Shown here in pieces: positions 1 through 12,200 of a stretch of 64,000 nucleotides of DNA; position 1 is the stretch's first letter, and every line of letters starts with the position of its first letter. Origin of the DNA: Gymnogyps californianus (taxonomy: Eukaryota; Chordata; Aves; Accipitriformes; Cathartidae); assembly GCF_018139145.2 (NCBI RefSeq), contig NC_059475.1:7229437-7293436 (forward strand), read 5' to 3'. The notes beneath the pieces were generated by a model that had not been told where the DNA came from, did no database searches, and saw only the letters and a program-made list of their open reading frames with translations. Both the position numbers and the translations under genes were made by a program.

Positions 1-2787
1 ATATACAGAGCAGTATTCTTATTTGTTTTGGTGTTTTCCCTCATCTCCCGTCTTTCCTATTGGAAACAACAGGTGGGTCCTTTTTCAGAAGGTAAAATAT
101 ATCTCTTTTTCATAATAGTTTATGTTGAAAATTAAAGTAAAAAAAAAAGTTCATGTATGGTATATGTGCTCATTATTAATCTGCTTTCCCTGGAAAGTCA
201 GTTGCATAAAGCATTGTTAAATTAAAAGGGGGAAGGAAGAGATATAAGTCTGTAATTTATAAATAAGAGGTAAAGCTAGGGTTTGCTTACAAATCAGTTG
301 TAAGTATAAAGGATTTACTTCTGAGATACGAAGCTTTCATAAACGGAATTTTTTCTTTCAGTTTTCATTAAAAGATGGTTGATATAATATTATGAGGTTT
401 TAGTGTCTGTTTTTTGCACTGTGTTAGAAATAAATCTTTTATCATGATTTTATCAGTTTAATTCAAATCTGTGTTGGCATCAAAAGCTCAGGGAATTCAT
501 CCAGTTGACGTCTTTATATGGTCAGGTCTACTCTCAGGTAAAATAGTTCCCTGGTTCACCAGGGAGCCACAGAAATAGTTGCGCTATCTTAAAAATGGTA
601 ATGGCAGCATGCAGTTGCAAGCTGAAAGAAATGTAGGGCTGTCCCTTCTGTAAGAAGCACAGCTGTAGATGTAACTGACTGAAGAATTGCAGCACAGAAG
701 TATAAACTTCTCCATTGTTTTTCTGTTGTAGGGTTTTTTCACCTCTTCTGTTTAACACTGGTGTTTTGGGAGAGGTTATTTGACTTGCTGAAGTGCTTCA
801 CTTCCTTTGGAGATGATGGCACAAGGGGAGGGAAAAGGCTGTTATGCAACAGTAACCTGTAAAATCCGATTCCCACTATGTTTGAAATTGTGAATGTGAT
901 GGGCAAATTGAAGGTCATACATCAATTGAATTTTCTGTTGCCATTGTGTTTCTACGTAAAACAGAATATTGTACCTGTTTAATTGGGGATATTAAATTCT
1001 AGCATATCAACTACATGACGGATCTTGAGTCTTGCAGTAGTATTTGCAGTAGTCTGTCCTACCATAAAAAACTTCGATTCTAAATATTTGGAGTTAATTG
1101 CTATTGCTTATTCTGATTAGGTAACATTAATAATCTTAGTAAAATCATGTGGTTCCAACTGTTACTCACTATGAGGCTTCATTTTTTAAGCATCCTATAT
1201 CTTAAGTCACTGAGTTACAAGATTATTAAAGCTCAAGTTGCAGAAATATGCCCAAAGATATGGTTGGAAGAGGAGGTAAGTATGGCTAAATTAGGGGATT
1301 TTTCTATATTCAGAACTAATAAAAGAAGTCCTCCTTGTACTTAGCCGAAAGACAGCTGGAGTAATAAGTCACTGAATGAGAACACTGAGGAAAAATACAT
1401 TTGATATTTGTATTTTAAATGTGTCTCTTTGCTTCTTGGTAGTGATTTTGTCAGAACTAAGATCTGAAGAGGGTAGAGTTCCAACTGCAATTCTTGCATT
1501 CATTTAGCCTCTCTGTTTATTTTTTTTTTTAAATATGTAGTGCTGCTTTAATAAGGAGAAAATGGGTCAGGGCCTGTTAGATATTCAGTGTGTGGGTGGG
1601 AATCCTTTGACGTGCTTTCTGGGGAAGCCTCTAACTTGGGAATTGCTGCTGAGAATCCAGGAGAACAAGATAAAATTTAGTCAGTAGCAATATATATTAC
1701 AAGTAAACCCTTTCATGCGCACTGAAAGGGAGAGGTTAGAGAGGTGGCTGAAATCTGGCAATTAACCAGTATCATTGCAAGCTTTTAAGTATGAGAAACC
1801 TATGCAAAGCCTACGCAGAGGGGACAATATGTTCTTTGTAATTGTCTGAGCAGAATAAGAAATTGTGGCCCAAAAGTAAGGATAAATAGTACAAAATTTC
1901 TCATACAATTTAACTACCATTTTATTGTAGTTCTAAAGTAATTTTGAGGTGTGTTGGTGCTTGTGGGTTTTGCTTTCAGGGTTATGCTAAGTTTATAGAA
2001 AAAGTGGGATAGCACCATCAGCTGTGCGTTATGTGTTCTGGGGAAAATAGAATTTATTTTGTTCAATTCTAGGGAAAACAGAACTTTTTTCAGTTGCAAT
2101 AAGCTTGTTTTAAGTGCTTGTGAATTGTAGCTGAGTGTATTCTATATTGATGCTTTTGTTGCTATATGTTATTTATATAGGCTACTATTTAACTTTTGAC
2201 TGTAGTGCATAAAGGATACAATTAACAGTGTGCAATCAAGGCGTATTCATTATAATGGTGCCTTGACTATGTATAAGTAAGTTAGTTACCTATAGCGTTA
2301 TTTCTTTCTAAAGAATTTTCCATGTATGTCAACATCTGGCTGCCTCTCAAATGCAGGCAAAATAGATAAATGAGTTGCCTTAAATATGAGATGGAAAAAT
2401 GCAATTGAGAGCACTAAAAAGACCTTTAAATGCTGTTATATTAAAATAGCGCTTTTCTGTCATTTATTTTGTTCCCCAAAAGGTTTATTTGGCTAACAAA
2501 CCCAAATATGTTTCCTTATAAAAACATAAGGAATAAAAACTCTTTCTCTTGTTGCTGAAGTTCCAGCTGTGCAGGTTTCAGAATGACTAGAAACCTTTGC
2601 TTGCTTTCATACATACAGTCTGATCCTTCAATACATCATGTTCCTGGTTCAAATGTGGGCCCAATTCAAAGTTACCCTGACATACAAACCACATGCAACA
2701 GTCTATTTTTAACAATTGTTTTCCCTTTTTACTTTTTACATTCTTTTATAACTTGGCCTGTTAGTGCTTTCTTAAAACCTTGTCAAC
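1..2787. other. Gene-free DNA, inferred METTL15 intron (5' part)
   Basis: AT-rich sequence with only short scattered open frames (75 codons or fewer) and no recognisable domain, splice-flanked exon or RNA gene. Because the first METTL15 exon found in the window starts at 46501 in the middle of a codon, this stretch is inferred to be part of the large intron before it. Nothing else is seen. Confidence 0.55.
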
Positions 2788-3949
2788 TTCAGAGGGAAAG
2801 GCTGTGGATGTTGTTTACCTGGACTTTAGTAAAGCCTTTGGCACCATTTCCCACAGCACTGTCCTGGAGAAACTGGATGCTCATGGCTTGGACGTGTGTA
2901 CCCTTCACTGGGTAAAAAAACTGGCTGGATGGCCAGGCCCAAAGAGTTGTGGTGAATGGAGTTAAATCCAGTTGGTGGCCGGTCACAAGTGGTGTTCTCC
3001 AGGGCTCAGTATTGGGGCCAGTTCTGTTTAATATCTTTATCAATGATCTGGACGAGGGGATCAAGTGCACCCTCAGTAAACTTGCAGACGACACCAAGTT
3101 GGGCGGGAGCGTTGATCTGCTTGAGGGTGGGAAGGCTCTACAGAGGGATCTGGACAGGCTGGATCGATGGGCCGAGGCCAATTGTATGAGATTCAACAAG
3201 GCTAAGTGCTGGGTCCTGCACTTGGGTCACAACAACCCCATGCAATGCTATAGGCTTGGGGAAAAGTGGCTGAAAAGCTGCCTGAAGGAAAAGGACCTTG
3301 GGGTGTTGGTCAACAGCCAGCTGAATGAGCTGGCACTGTGCCCAGGTGGCCAAGAAGGCCAACAGCCTCCTGGCTTGGATGAGAAATAGTGTGGCCAGCA
3401 GGACTAGGTAAGCGATCATCCCCCTGTGCTCGGCCCTGGTGAGGCTGCACCTCGAATACTGTGTTCAGGTTTGGGCCCCTCACTACAAGAAGGACATTGA
3501 GGTGCTGGAGCGTGTCCAAAGAAGAGCAATGAAGCTGGTGAAGGGCCTAGAGAACAAGTCTTATGAGGAGCGGCTGAGGGAACTGGGGTTGTTTAGTCTG
3601 GAGAAAAGGAGGCTGAGGGGAGACCTAACTATCTGAAAGGAGGTTGTGGTGAGGTGGGGGTCAGTTTCTTCTCCGAAGTCAGAAGTGATAGGATGAGAGC
3701 AAATGGCCTCAAGTTGCACCAGGGGAGGTTTAGATTGGATGTTAGGAAAAAGTTCTTCACTGAAAGGGTTATGAAGCATTGGAAGAGGCTGCCCAGGGAA
3801 GTGGTTGAGTCACCATCCCTGGAGGTGTTTAAAAGACGTGTAGATGTGGCACTTAGGGACATGGTTTAGTGGTGGACTTGGCAGTGTTGGGTTTGTGGTT
3901 GGACTTGATGATCTTAAAGGTCTTTTCCAACCTAAATGATTCTGTGATT
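2788..3949 (+). pseudogene. CR1 LINE, 5'-truncated reverse transcriptase ORF with 3' tail
   Basis: This is the 3' part of a chicken-repeat-1 (CR1) non-LTR retrotransposon, whose ORF2 protein copies its own RNA into the genome. Visible pieces in order are the RT palm motif A (YLDFSKAF, from about 2816), motif B ([20 protein letters not shown], about 2988-3050) and motif C with the catalytic pair (LADDTKLGG, about 3081). The C-terminal CR1 segment follows ([56 protein letters not shown]). The 3' end has the CR1 signature ATTCTGTGATT at 3939-3949. The endonuclease and the start of RT are missing, as in most CR1 copies. The frame shifts near 2945, 3335 and 3630, and there is an in-frame TAA near 3410, so it is dead. 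Residue similarity to the family is still high, suggesting a fairly young bird copy. Confidence 0.93.
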
Positions 3950-4751
3950 TGAGTGTCAGTCTTCTCTTATATAGCGTAATTATAGATGTTTCACTACCAA
4001 CATCACATCACTTGAAACTGCAATTAAATCTTTTGTGTAGGCACTTCTTAATTTTCTTTTCTTTGCAAACATAATGATTGTGTTTAATTCATTGTATGGG
4101 CTGCAAAATTTTTACCAGTTATAGACTGCAGTCTAATAATTTCAAATTCAGAAAGTGTTCCTATTACATAAGTGTTGTTGGGACAGATGAACGCCTTCTC
4201 AGTGGTCCTCAATGTGAAGTTAAGCATCACAAACTCTGTATCCAGAACTGGCCCGTGACATTGGGATGTAGCATGGCAAAAATGAAACTAAACTGGTGGA
4301 AGAAGCCAGAATCGTGTAATCCCACTTTTTAAGGGAAGTGTTAGTTTTCCCTCTTCCTGTAAACGTTCCCTAAATTCAAGCAAAGGAGAAAAACACGTTG
4401 CCTGATTAAAAGGGAAATTTCTTGGCAGAGAAAGGAAGTCGTGTTTTTTTTTTTTTTTTTTTTCCCATGGTTGCAGCAACTCTTTATTTAATGTGTTCTC
4501 AGTCCTGTTCCTTGTAAGTGTTACAAAGACAATATCTTTTCATTTTAGGCTATGGAATACCCAGTAGTAAATGGTACTGAAAAAGGAAAGTGGGGAACTC
4601 TTCTTTTCCTGGCAGTTTTGGTGTTAAAAAAAAAAATCAACTCATGAAAAAAATTTTTACAACCATTTCCATAAAAACCACATAGTACAATGTTCAGTCT
4701 TCTTTTTTTAAAACGTTTTTAGCCATGTGTGTGTATGTTTCTGTATTTTAC
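3950..4751. other. Short gene-free gap with a T20 tract
   Basis: Unannotated AT-rich DNA between the CR1 copy and the LTR. It holds a run of 20 T at 4444-4463. No coding or RNA signal is seen. Confidence 0.6.
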
Positions 4752-4756
4752 GCTCA
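4752..4756. repeat. Left copy of 5-bp target-site duplication (GCTCA)
   Basis: GCTCA directly precedes the inferred LTR start and is repeated exactly at 5872-5876, directly after the LTR end. Five-base duplications are usual for class III (ERVL-like) insertions. A 5-mer match can arise by chance, but both copies sit exactly at the expected boundaries. Confidence 0.6.
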
Positions 4757-5871
4757 TATTGTGGGTTGACCTTGGCTGGATGGATCTTCACCAAGCTGCT
4801 CTATCACTCCCCCTCCTCAGCTGGACAGGGGAGAGAAAATATAACGAAAGGCTCGTGGGTCGAGATAAGGACAGGGAGAGATCACTTGCCAATTACTGTC
4901 ATGGGCAAAACAGACTTGACTCAGGGGAATTAGTTTAATTTATTGCCAATCAAATCAGAGTAGGGTAATGAGAAATAAAACCAAATCTTAAAACACCTTC
5001 CCCCCACCCCTCCCTTCTTCCCAGGCTCAACTTCACTCGCGATTTCTCTACCTCCTTTCCCTGAGTGGTGCAGGGGGAAGGGGAATGGGAGTTGTGGTCA
5101 GTCCATCACACATTGTCTCTGCCAATCCTTCCTCCTCACACTCTTCCCCTGCTCCAGCGTGGGGTCCCTTCCATGGGAGACAGTCCTCCACAAACTTCTC
5201 CAGTGTGAGTCCTTCCCATGGGCTGCAGTTCTTCATGAACTGCTCCAGCGTGGGTCCCATCCACGGGGTGCAGTCCTTCAGGAACAGACTGCTCCAGCGT
5301 GGGTCCCCCACGGGGTCACAAGTCCTGCCAGCAAACCTGCTCCAGCCTGGGCTCCTCTCTCCACGGGGCCACAGGTCCTGCCAGGAGCCTGCTTCAGCGC
5401 GAGCTCTCCATGGGATCACAGCTTCCTTTGGGCGCATCCACCTGCTCCGTTGTGGGGTCCTCCACGGGCTGCAGGTGGATATCTGCTCCCCCGTGGACCT
5501 CCATGGGCTGCAGGGGGACAGCCTGCCTCACCATGGTCTTCCCCACGGGCTGCAGGGGAATCTCTGCTGGAGTACCTGGAGCACCTCCTCCCCCTCCTTC
5601 TTCACTGACCTTGGTGTCTGCAGAGTTGTTTCTCTCACATATTCTCCCTTCTCTTTCCAGCTGCTGTTGCACAGCAGTTTTTTCGCCTTCTTAAATATGT
5701 TATGCCAGAGGTGCTACCACCGTTGCTGATGGCCTTGGCCAGTGGCGGGTCTGTCTTGGAGCCGGCTGGCATTGGCTCTGTCGGACACGGGGGAAGCTTC
5801 TGGCATCTTCTCACAGAAGCCAACCCTGTAGCCCCCGCGCTACCAAAACCTTGCCATGCAAACCCAATACA
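4757..5871 (+). mobile_element. Solo LTR of an avian endogenous retrovirus (ERVL-like)
   Basis: A 1115-bp block far richer in GC than its surroundings. It opens with TATTGTGGGTTGACCTTGG and closes with ACCCAATACA. The inner text matches my memory of widespread bird LTRs: a CCCCCTCCTCAGCTGGACAGG-like stretch, CTCGTGGGTCGAGATAAGGA, then an AT-rich part with AATAAA at 4974-4979. The first two bases are TA where retroviral LTRs have TG, so one base has probably changed. The ends form an imperfect inverted repeat. No gag, pol or env lies on either side, and a 5-bp direct repeat flanks it, so it looks like a solo LTR left by recombination. The family name and orientation are inferred from remembered bird repeats. 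Confidence 0.8.
5151..5440 (+). repeat. About 48-bp tandem repeat array inside the LTR
   Basis: The phrase GCTCCAGCGTGGGTCC and close variants recur at about 5151, 5197, 5242, 5291, 5339 and 5391, a period of 45-52 bp. Between them lie variants of CCATGGGCTGCAGTCCTTC. A looser set of CCACGGGCTGCAGG units continues to about 5560. The array is GC-rich and stop-poor, which explains long open frames on both strands here (for example 5085-5729 on + and 5048-5437 on -). They are not genes. Confidence 0.8.
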
Positions 5872-5876
5872 GCTCA
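5872..5876. repeat. Right copy of 5-bp target-site duplication (GCTCA)
   Basis: Exact match to 4752-4756, directly after the terminal CA of the LTR. Confidence 0.6.
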
Positions 5877-8800
5877 GCATCAAGTTCTTATGTAACTGAC
5901 AGTATTAACTAGCTGAACTAAATGTTACTGGATTGTTTTCTTAATTTACTTAACATTCCTGTGGTAATACTCTGAATTGTTATTGCAGTCATCTACTCAC
6001 GGTTACCAATAATACATCTCTGCCAAGGAATTGTGAAAGACATGTTTATTGTTTTTGTTAGAGATTTTAGATCAGGGAGCTGAAATGCAGTGACTAACAT
6101 GCAGTGTTATGCTAAGACCAGTTCATAATATTTTGTTGGGTATTTCCTGGCTAAACCAAGAGATAATGGGAACAAATACTGATGCTTCCTCATCAAGACC
6201 ATACTCTTAATTAGTCTTTTAGCAGAATAATTTATTTGCTCTGAATATAAATAGTTTGTAAAACTTCTAATAATTTATATCTGTATTTGTATACTTAAAA
6301 CAATTTCTATGCACGTACATGAACACTGAGCAACTGCAGGTGCCTGCATGCCCACACCACTGTCCCTGGAGTTACCATCAACTCTTGTTATGTATTTTAA
6401 TTGGAAGACAACAGCAAAAAGATGGGAAAACCAAATTATAGTGTAAAAATGCATAGTAGAAACCAAATACTTTACAATATGAAAATATGGTTTAATATGT
6501 TTACTTTTGAAAAAATCTGTTAAATGTGATTTTGTAGAGAGCAAGTGCAATGTGGCATGTGCAATGTGGCATATATAATGTGGCATATACTTTTTAATCA
6601 CACTTTGCAGCATGGACAGTTAAGCAAAGAGGCAGGGCTGGTTAATCCTCAGTCACAGTAGTCCATTTATACGTTGTTGACTGGCTCTGAAAAAAGTTCA
6701 TTTGAGAAACTCCTATAACTAGGATAGAAACAAAAATAAGCTGTTTTTACAATTAATCATAGAGATCAGTAAGGAGTAGTGGTTTAAAACAGGAAGATGC
6801 TATGTAATTCCTAGTGTCCTATGAGCTTCAGAAGTTTCTGATGCTTTCTATGGACAGGGAAAGTTACTGTCCTCGAGAGTGTGCATAATGTTTTTGCTTA
6901 AGGAATAAAGGTACAGATTGAAGTTAGTCACTGAGCAGTGCAATATTTTGTGTAGTATGTCAGTCTTTTTATCTTTTATCTTTCTCTTTTGTGTTTTATT
7001 GATCTTTATAGGATATTTGAAAAACAGAAGTATTAATGAGATTGTCACCCATGGAGAAAAACAGAGGGCATCTAGAGAGTACCTTACATTTGTTCAATCT
7101 GTATGTCTGTTCATATAAGCAGAATGTATTTGTTTGGCTTAAGCAGAGCACATTTCCTGTGGAAGTAGTCATAGATATATGAACACCTCCTATGCATCCT
7201 CAAAATGCAGCATAATTTAAGACCAGGTAGGCAAACAGTACCTCCTTAGAAAAGGAGAGGGAAGAGAAACATTGCACAAATCCCAGTGTTTCTTTAAAAC
7301 AATACGTAGCTCAGTATTAGAAGTAAGTTTGGGAAGATGTAGCTAGGAGAAGGCCGTGAAGATGGGAACATAAAAAGATCACAAATCTGAGTATACTGGT
7401 TGAGCAGACAACCAGTCTTCAGGTGTCAGCCTGAAGCTTGAGAAGATTGAATGAGTTGGATGCAACAGTTTATCCAAATATCTTTAGATCTTCCCCCTGC
7501 AATTTCAGTAGTGTCTGTTTGTTACTCAGTTGAAAGTGTATTTATCCACAGTCTTTAAGATACAAAAGTCCTATTTTGCTCTCTTATGGGGGGGGAAAAA
7601 GCATAGGGAAAGCAAATTTGAGTTATCTGAAGGCAGGGAAAATTGTTTCTAGAATAAGCAAGTTGTCCAGCAGGCTGTACTAAGCATACCTTTGATGCAG
7701 TGGTGGTTTACTGTGGCTCTTTGGTCAGATTCAGCTTCCAACCCGTTTATTCTCTTCCTCAGAGGTAGGTGTGAAAAAGCTTGTACACCGTACCTTACAG
7801 AGTGGTCATGTGTGTGGAAGTGTGAGTTGCCACTGCGTCCATATATATAGGAAAGGCTGAATGGGGTCCTAAACTGAGAATTTTTCTCAGTGCCGATATT
7901 GCCCATGCAGTGGGTCTTAAAACTGGTGTTTAGTTCCAGTGGTGGGAGTTGTCAACTATTGTATGCATGGGAAGCCAGAAAATAGCTCTTACTTACATTA
8001 CAGTCAGTAAGTGCAGGAAAGATTGCACTTTCTACTGAAGCAGGTTAATATGTGTGTTTGGAAGGCTGGAGCAGAGCTTTTTATGCTCAAGGTATAGGAT
8101 GTTAAGGATTGATGAATTGGTGAACGTGGTATCAACATCTCATATCTCTCCATCACAGAATTCTTTTAGCACTGTATCACACCAGAATTTAAATACTGAA
8201 TGACAAGGAAAAGCTCTCTATCTGCTGAATTTAAGCACTATAAATTTATCAGAATCACTTCAGAGCTCTAATTTTTTTCTGCCTCAGTTGCAACCAAATA
8301 CTGTCCTGACCTGACTCTTACTTAACTTGCGAGATCTGTCTAGCTCATGCATTGAGGTGGGATGCCTACAGACCATTTCCAATATTAGTAGCTGAGTTTA
8401 AATTTCATATACTGGTTACATAAGAGAAGTCCTTATTTGCACTGTTTACATCTTAAAGGAGTAAGGTGTCTTTTAAGAACATAGCTATGCCCAAATACTG
8501 CCTTTATATATACAATGGCACTAGTTTCAAGGCATGGTTATGGTGACATTCCCACTAAAGCTTTTATTTAGCAATAAAAACATTTGGAGAATGATTAAAT
8601 ACTAATGAGTCTATCAAGACTCACTCTATTTACAAGATTCTGTTAATCTTTTTAATGCTATATGTATTTATTTCCTTTATTTTGGCAAAATGATAGTTAT
8701 ATGAATTATTAAAATTATTTTCAATGTCATAAATTTGGGGTTTTGTCTTTGTTTTCATACGTAACATCTCAAGCACCAGTGCTAGATTTAATGTACTTTC

Positions 8801-9119
8801 CAGTCAAAGGAGTCAGGACAGCCCTTTTATATGTTACTGGTTTAGGAAAACAAATTGCTGCCATTTTGATGGGAGTAGTCTTGAGAGAAGCTGCAGCGTC
8901 ATATTATTTTTAGTAGGAAAATCTTAGAAGAGATGTTGGCCAACCTGAAGCTCTGAAGGAAGGTTTGCAAGCATTAGGTTTAAAACAATGAACTGTTTTA
9001 TTTCCATGTTTTTTCTGTTGCTGAGTCATTTTACATTTCAATATTAAAGTGAAAATCAGAGTTGTGTGAATAATTGATATTTATCAGTTTGGATGGTAGT
9101 TCTGGTTTAGGCAATTTCT
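5877..9119. other. Gene-free DNA, inferred intron
   Basis: AT-rich sequence with one small minisatellite (6545-6586). Open frames are short and show no family resemblance. No RNA gene was recognised. Confidence 0.55.
6545..6586. repeat. Three-copy 14-bp minisatellite
   Basis: Two perfect copies of GTGCAATGTGGCAT at 6545-6558 and 6559-6572 are followed by a diverged copy, ATATAATGTGGCAT, at 6573-6586. It is a short local duplication with no evident function. Confidence 0.85.
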
Positions 9120-9212
9120 CCCACAATGTGAAAATCATTTCCATTGGAAGGGATCTTAGGATGTCATCTAGTCCAGCATCATGCTTCAGGCAGGTTCAAT
9201 AGGAACGGTTTT
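9120..9212 (-). mobile_element. CR1 3'-end fragment, antisense
   Basis: The + strand reads as the complement of a CR1 3' terminus: CATTGGAAGGGATCTTAGG, then ATGTCATCTAGTCCAGC, then CAGGCAGGTTCAATAGGA. This is the familiar 'ggaagggacctt...catctagtccaacc' pattern of antisense CR1 tails in birds, but degenerate. The tail end would be near 9120. Recognition is from remembered family text. Confidence 0.65.
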
Positions 9213-12200
9213 AGACTGTAGATTGTAACCTGATGTGAGTGGGTGGTCTTGAATTTTTCTAAGGCACAATAGGATTCTAAAATACATTCACTTTCTGATC
9301 TTACTGTGCTATAGTGGTGTAGCATTAAATGGTAAATTTGTGCAGCACCATTCTCCAGCAGGCAGTAGTGAGTATGCTAAGGTGGCCCCTGGTGTCATAT
9401 CCCATGTGATAGGGTTTTATATTGGTTTATATTGTTTACCGAATTTAAATTAAATTGAGAGATGCATCATATAGTCATCTCCTTCAAACATTCTGTTGAG
9501 TGGATCCTCATCCAAAGCATACAGGAAGTGATTCTGCTTCTGTGAGTTATTCCTGCTTCCCTTTATTCCTTTTCATACTCTCTGTTCGAGATATTGCTAG
9601 GTCAGGGCAGTCAATATGATCATCTACACATGTATCTGAATCATCTTAGACATCGTTAGACAAAGGAAGTATAGGCCAAGCAGCTTAATTACTTTCCAGC
9701 CTGGGAAACTACAGCTTTTAGACCACAGATAGTGATCAAGAAACGAAGAAACATTCTGTTGAATGTCGGTTTTCTTCCATCACAGGTTTTCATCAGTGTT
9801 TCTAGGAATACTACAAAATGCTAACTGCTCTCACAGAATGAGAGGACCTTTATTTCTTAAGTTGATTAAGAGGGATAAGAAGCTTCTGAAATAATTTAAA
9901 ACAAACAAAAAACCCTCTAGGTATTGGTTAAGGACGTGGAGCTGAATGTGGGTGATTTGAATTTCTTTTCAGTACAAATGTCCAGATCCTTAATTTATTT
10001 TTAAGGACATTGTATATATCTGCTAGCTCAACTTCATATGGAATGCAGTGCCAAGTCTTACTTTAACCAGCAGTAGTTTCAGACATGTCCATTATATCGT
10101 TTTTTTAATTCATGTATATCAGTGTGGTATAGAAATGCTCAGAACATCTTTAAAGTTTAATGTTATAGATCTTACACACAGAGTGTTTCTGAGGACAGTT
10201 CTGTGAAGCCTAATTTGGGTTGTAGGTTTTTTCTAAAAGGAACAAATGTCTTTGTTTTTTAAGGTAAATAATTATGATGCTGAAATAACCTTTGAACTTA
10301 CATGATACATAAAGGAGACATTGACTTTTCCTTTCAGCCAGTTTTCCATCTTCTTGGTTTTGATGAGGAAGTTTCTTATAGGTGTTTAGATGACTTAGGT
10401 ACTTTTATATTACTTTTGTAACCATTTTATTACTAAAATACATGTAAAATTTTCTGTTTGTTGAACTTAAATTCTAATTAAAAACATTTTAAAATGTATG
10501 TATAAAACAATATTTAGAAATATCTTTTATAAACATTTAAAGCATTTTTTTTGGTGGCTGAACAGTTGAGTTCCAGGTATATTTTCATTACAGTAACAAA
10601 CGAGTTTGTTTATAAAAATAATCAGCATTTTGTAAAGGAAACTGATAAGAGTACTCCTTTCAATTTTTTTTTCTTTTTTTTCATAACAGCAAAACTCAAC
10701 ATTCTGCTTTTTTCAATGAGAGGGAGGAAGGGAAAAGAAGAGAACGTAGCTTCTAACAAGTTTTTTGCACCTGGTAGCTAGTTGTCTACATATCTTTTTG
10801 TCCTATTGAGAACATGGTATCGTCTTATTTCTCAGCAACAGTATTTTAGCTTGCTATTTGTCAAGGGGTGTATATTTAGCTTATTTTTGTTCACATTTAC
10901 AATAGGAGGCATTGAGGCACTCTACACAAAACAAGAAGACATAAACTGTATTGAAATACTCCTCCTTGTATCAGACAATAAAGGCAAAAGTATATTTCAT
11001 CAGTACATAGATTATAGTTTTTGAGAGTAAAAGGTTCCAGCATTTTCATATGAAGGTGGAGATGATATAAATGTGTGGACAAAAAGGTGCTTGTCACTTA
11101 CTGAGAGAAGGTCAAGACTTGTTGGTATTTAAGCTAAACATGTTGTTTACTAAGTAACTAAAACAAATAAAAAAAGCTGATAGCCTCTGATTCATAATTT
11201 TATTTCTTCAAATTTGATAAAAAGGAAAACAGGTAACTAAATGAAAATATTTGTCACCACTTTTTTGTGTCAGTATTGAGCTTCACGCTTAACTAAGTAT
11301 GAAATACACAAATGTACAGAGAAATTCTTTGGATTTCAGATTATTTTTCTAATTGCGTCATTGTACTTCAAATACTATTATTCTTATCTTAGATACATTA
11401 GGATTATGCATATAAGTGACGTAGACCATAAAAGTGAATTACTTTGAGTTTGACTACATAATTCTATTTTTTCTTGTCATAATAATAAACATCATTTGCA
11501 TTTTAATTTGATTTTGGCCTTTGTGACTCAGCTGTGCCAAGTGTTGTGCAGAATATTCAAAGGACTGAAAGTAAAATCAGACAGTTAATTGCTGGCTTTG
11601 TATTTGGATGCCTGAAAAATACAGCAACTTAGGTTGATGAAGCAGCAAAGATTTGGATAGATTTCAGAGAATTTCTGTGTAAAACCTCGGTGGAGAAAAC
11701 ATGTAACTTGGAATGGAAGTTACCTGTGGCCTTGTCACCACTGAATGGTGCAAGTGTTTGAGACCAGTATTGACTAGCAAGTGGTCTTAACTCTTGACAC
11801 ACACAGAGTTATAAGAAATAATAGAAATGTCATGTCTCAACAGCAGAAACAATCTGTAATATTGGTATTGTTTACTATACAGTCTTACACTGATCATGAG
11901 AAGTTAGAGGCTGCTGAAACTTAAATTTTTAAATATGACTCAGGAAAACAGAACCAAATTCTTTCTGATAATGGTATCTAGATTGGCCGTTCATCTTCTA
12001 GGTGATCTGTGCCACCTGCTAGTAGGCTGGGAAGGGAAAGAGGAGGATAAGAAGCACTCCCTTCCCCCAAGCCATTGCGTCTCTACCTCTGGGAAAGCAC
12101 CATTATTTTTTTTATTCCAGTGATTACATGGGGACCTGAAAACTTGCACCTTTGCCCCTCAGAAGAAACTGGGAACCAATTCCTGTGAAACTGGGAGAGC

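Noticed and set aside
2949..3389. 146-codon open frame as a gene in its own right
   Set aside because: It is one frame of a frameshifted CR1 reverse transcriptase; the neighbouring pieces continue in other frames.
5085..5729. 214-codon open frame on the + strand and overlapping frames on both strands
   Set aside because: Lies wholly in the GC-rich tandem array of a solo LTR. The frames are open because the repeat units lack stops; no family resemblance.
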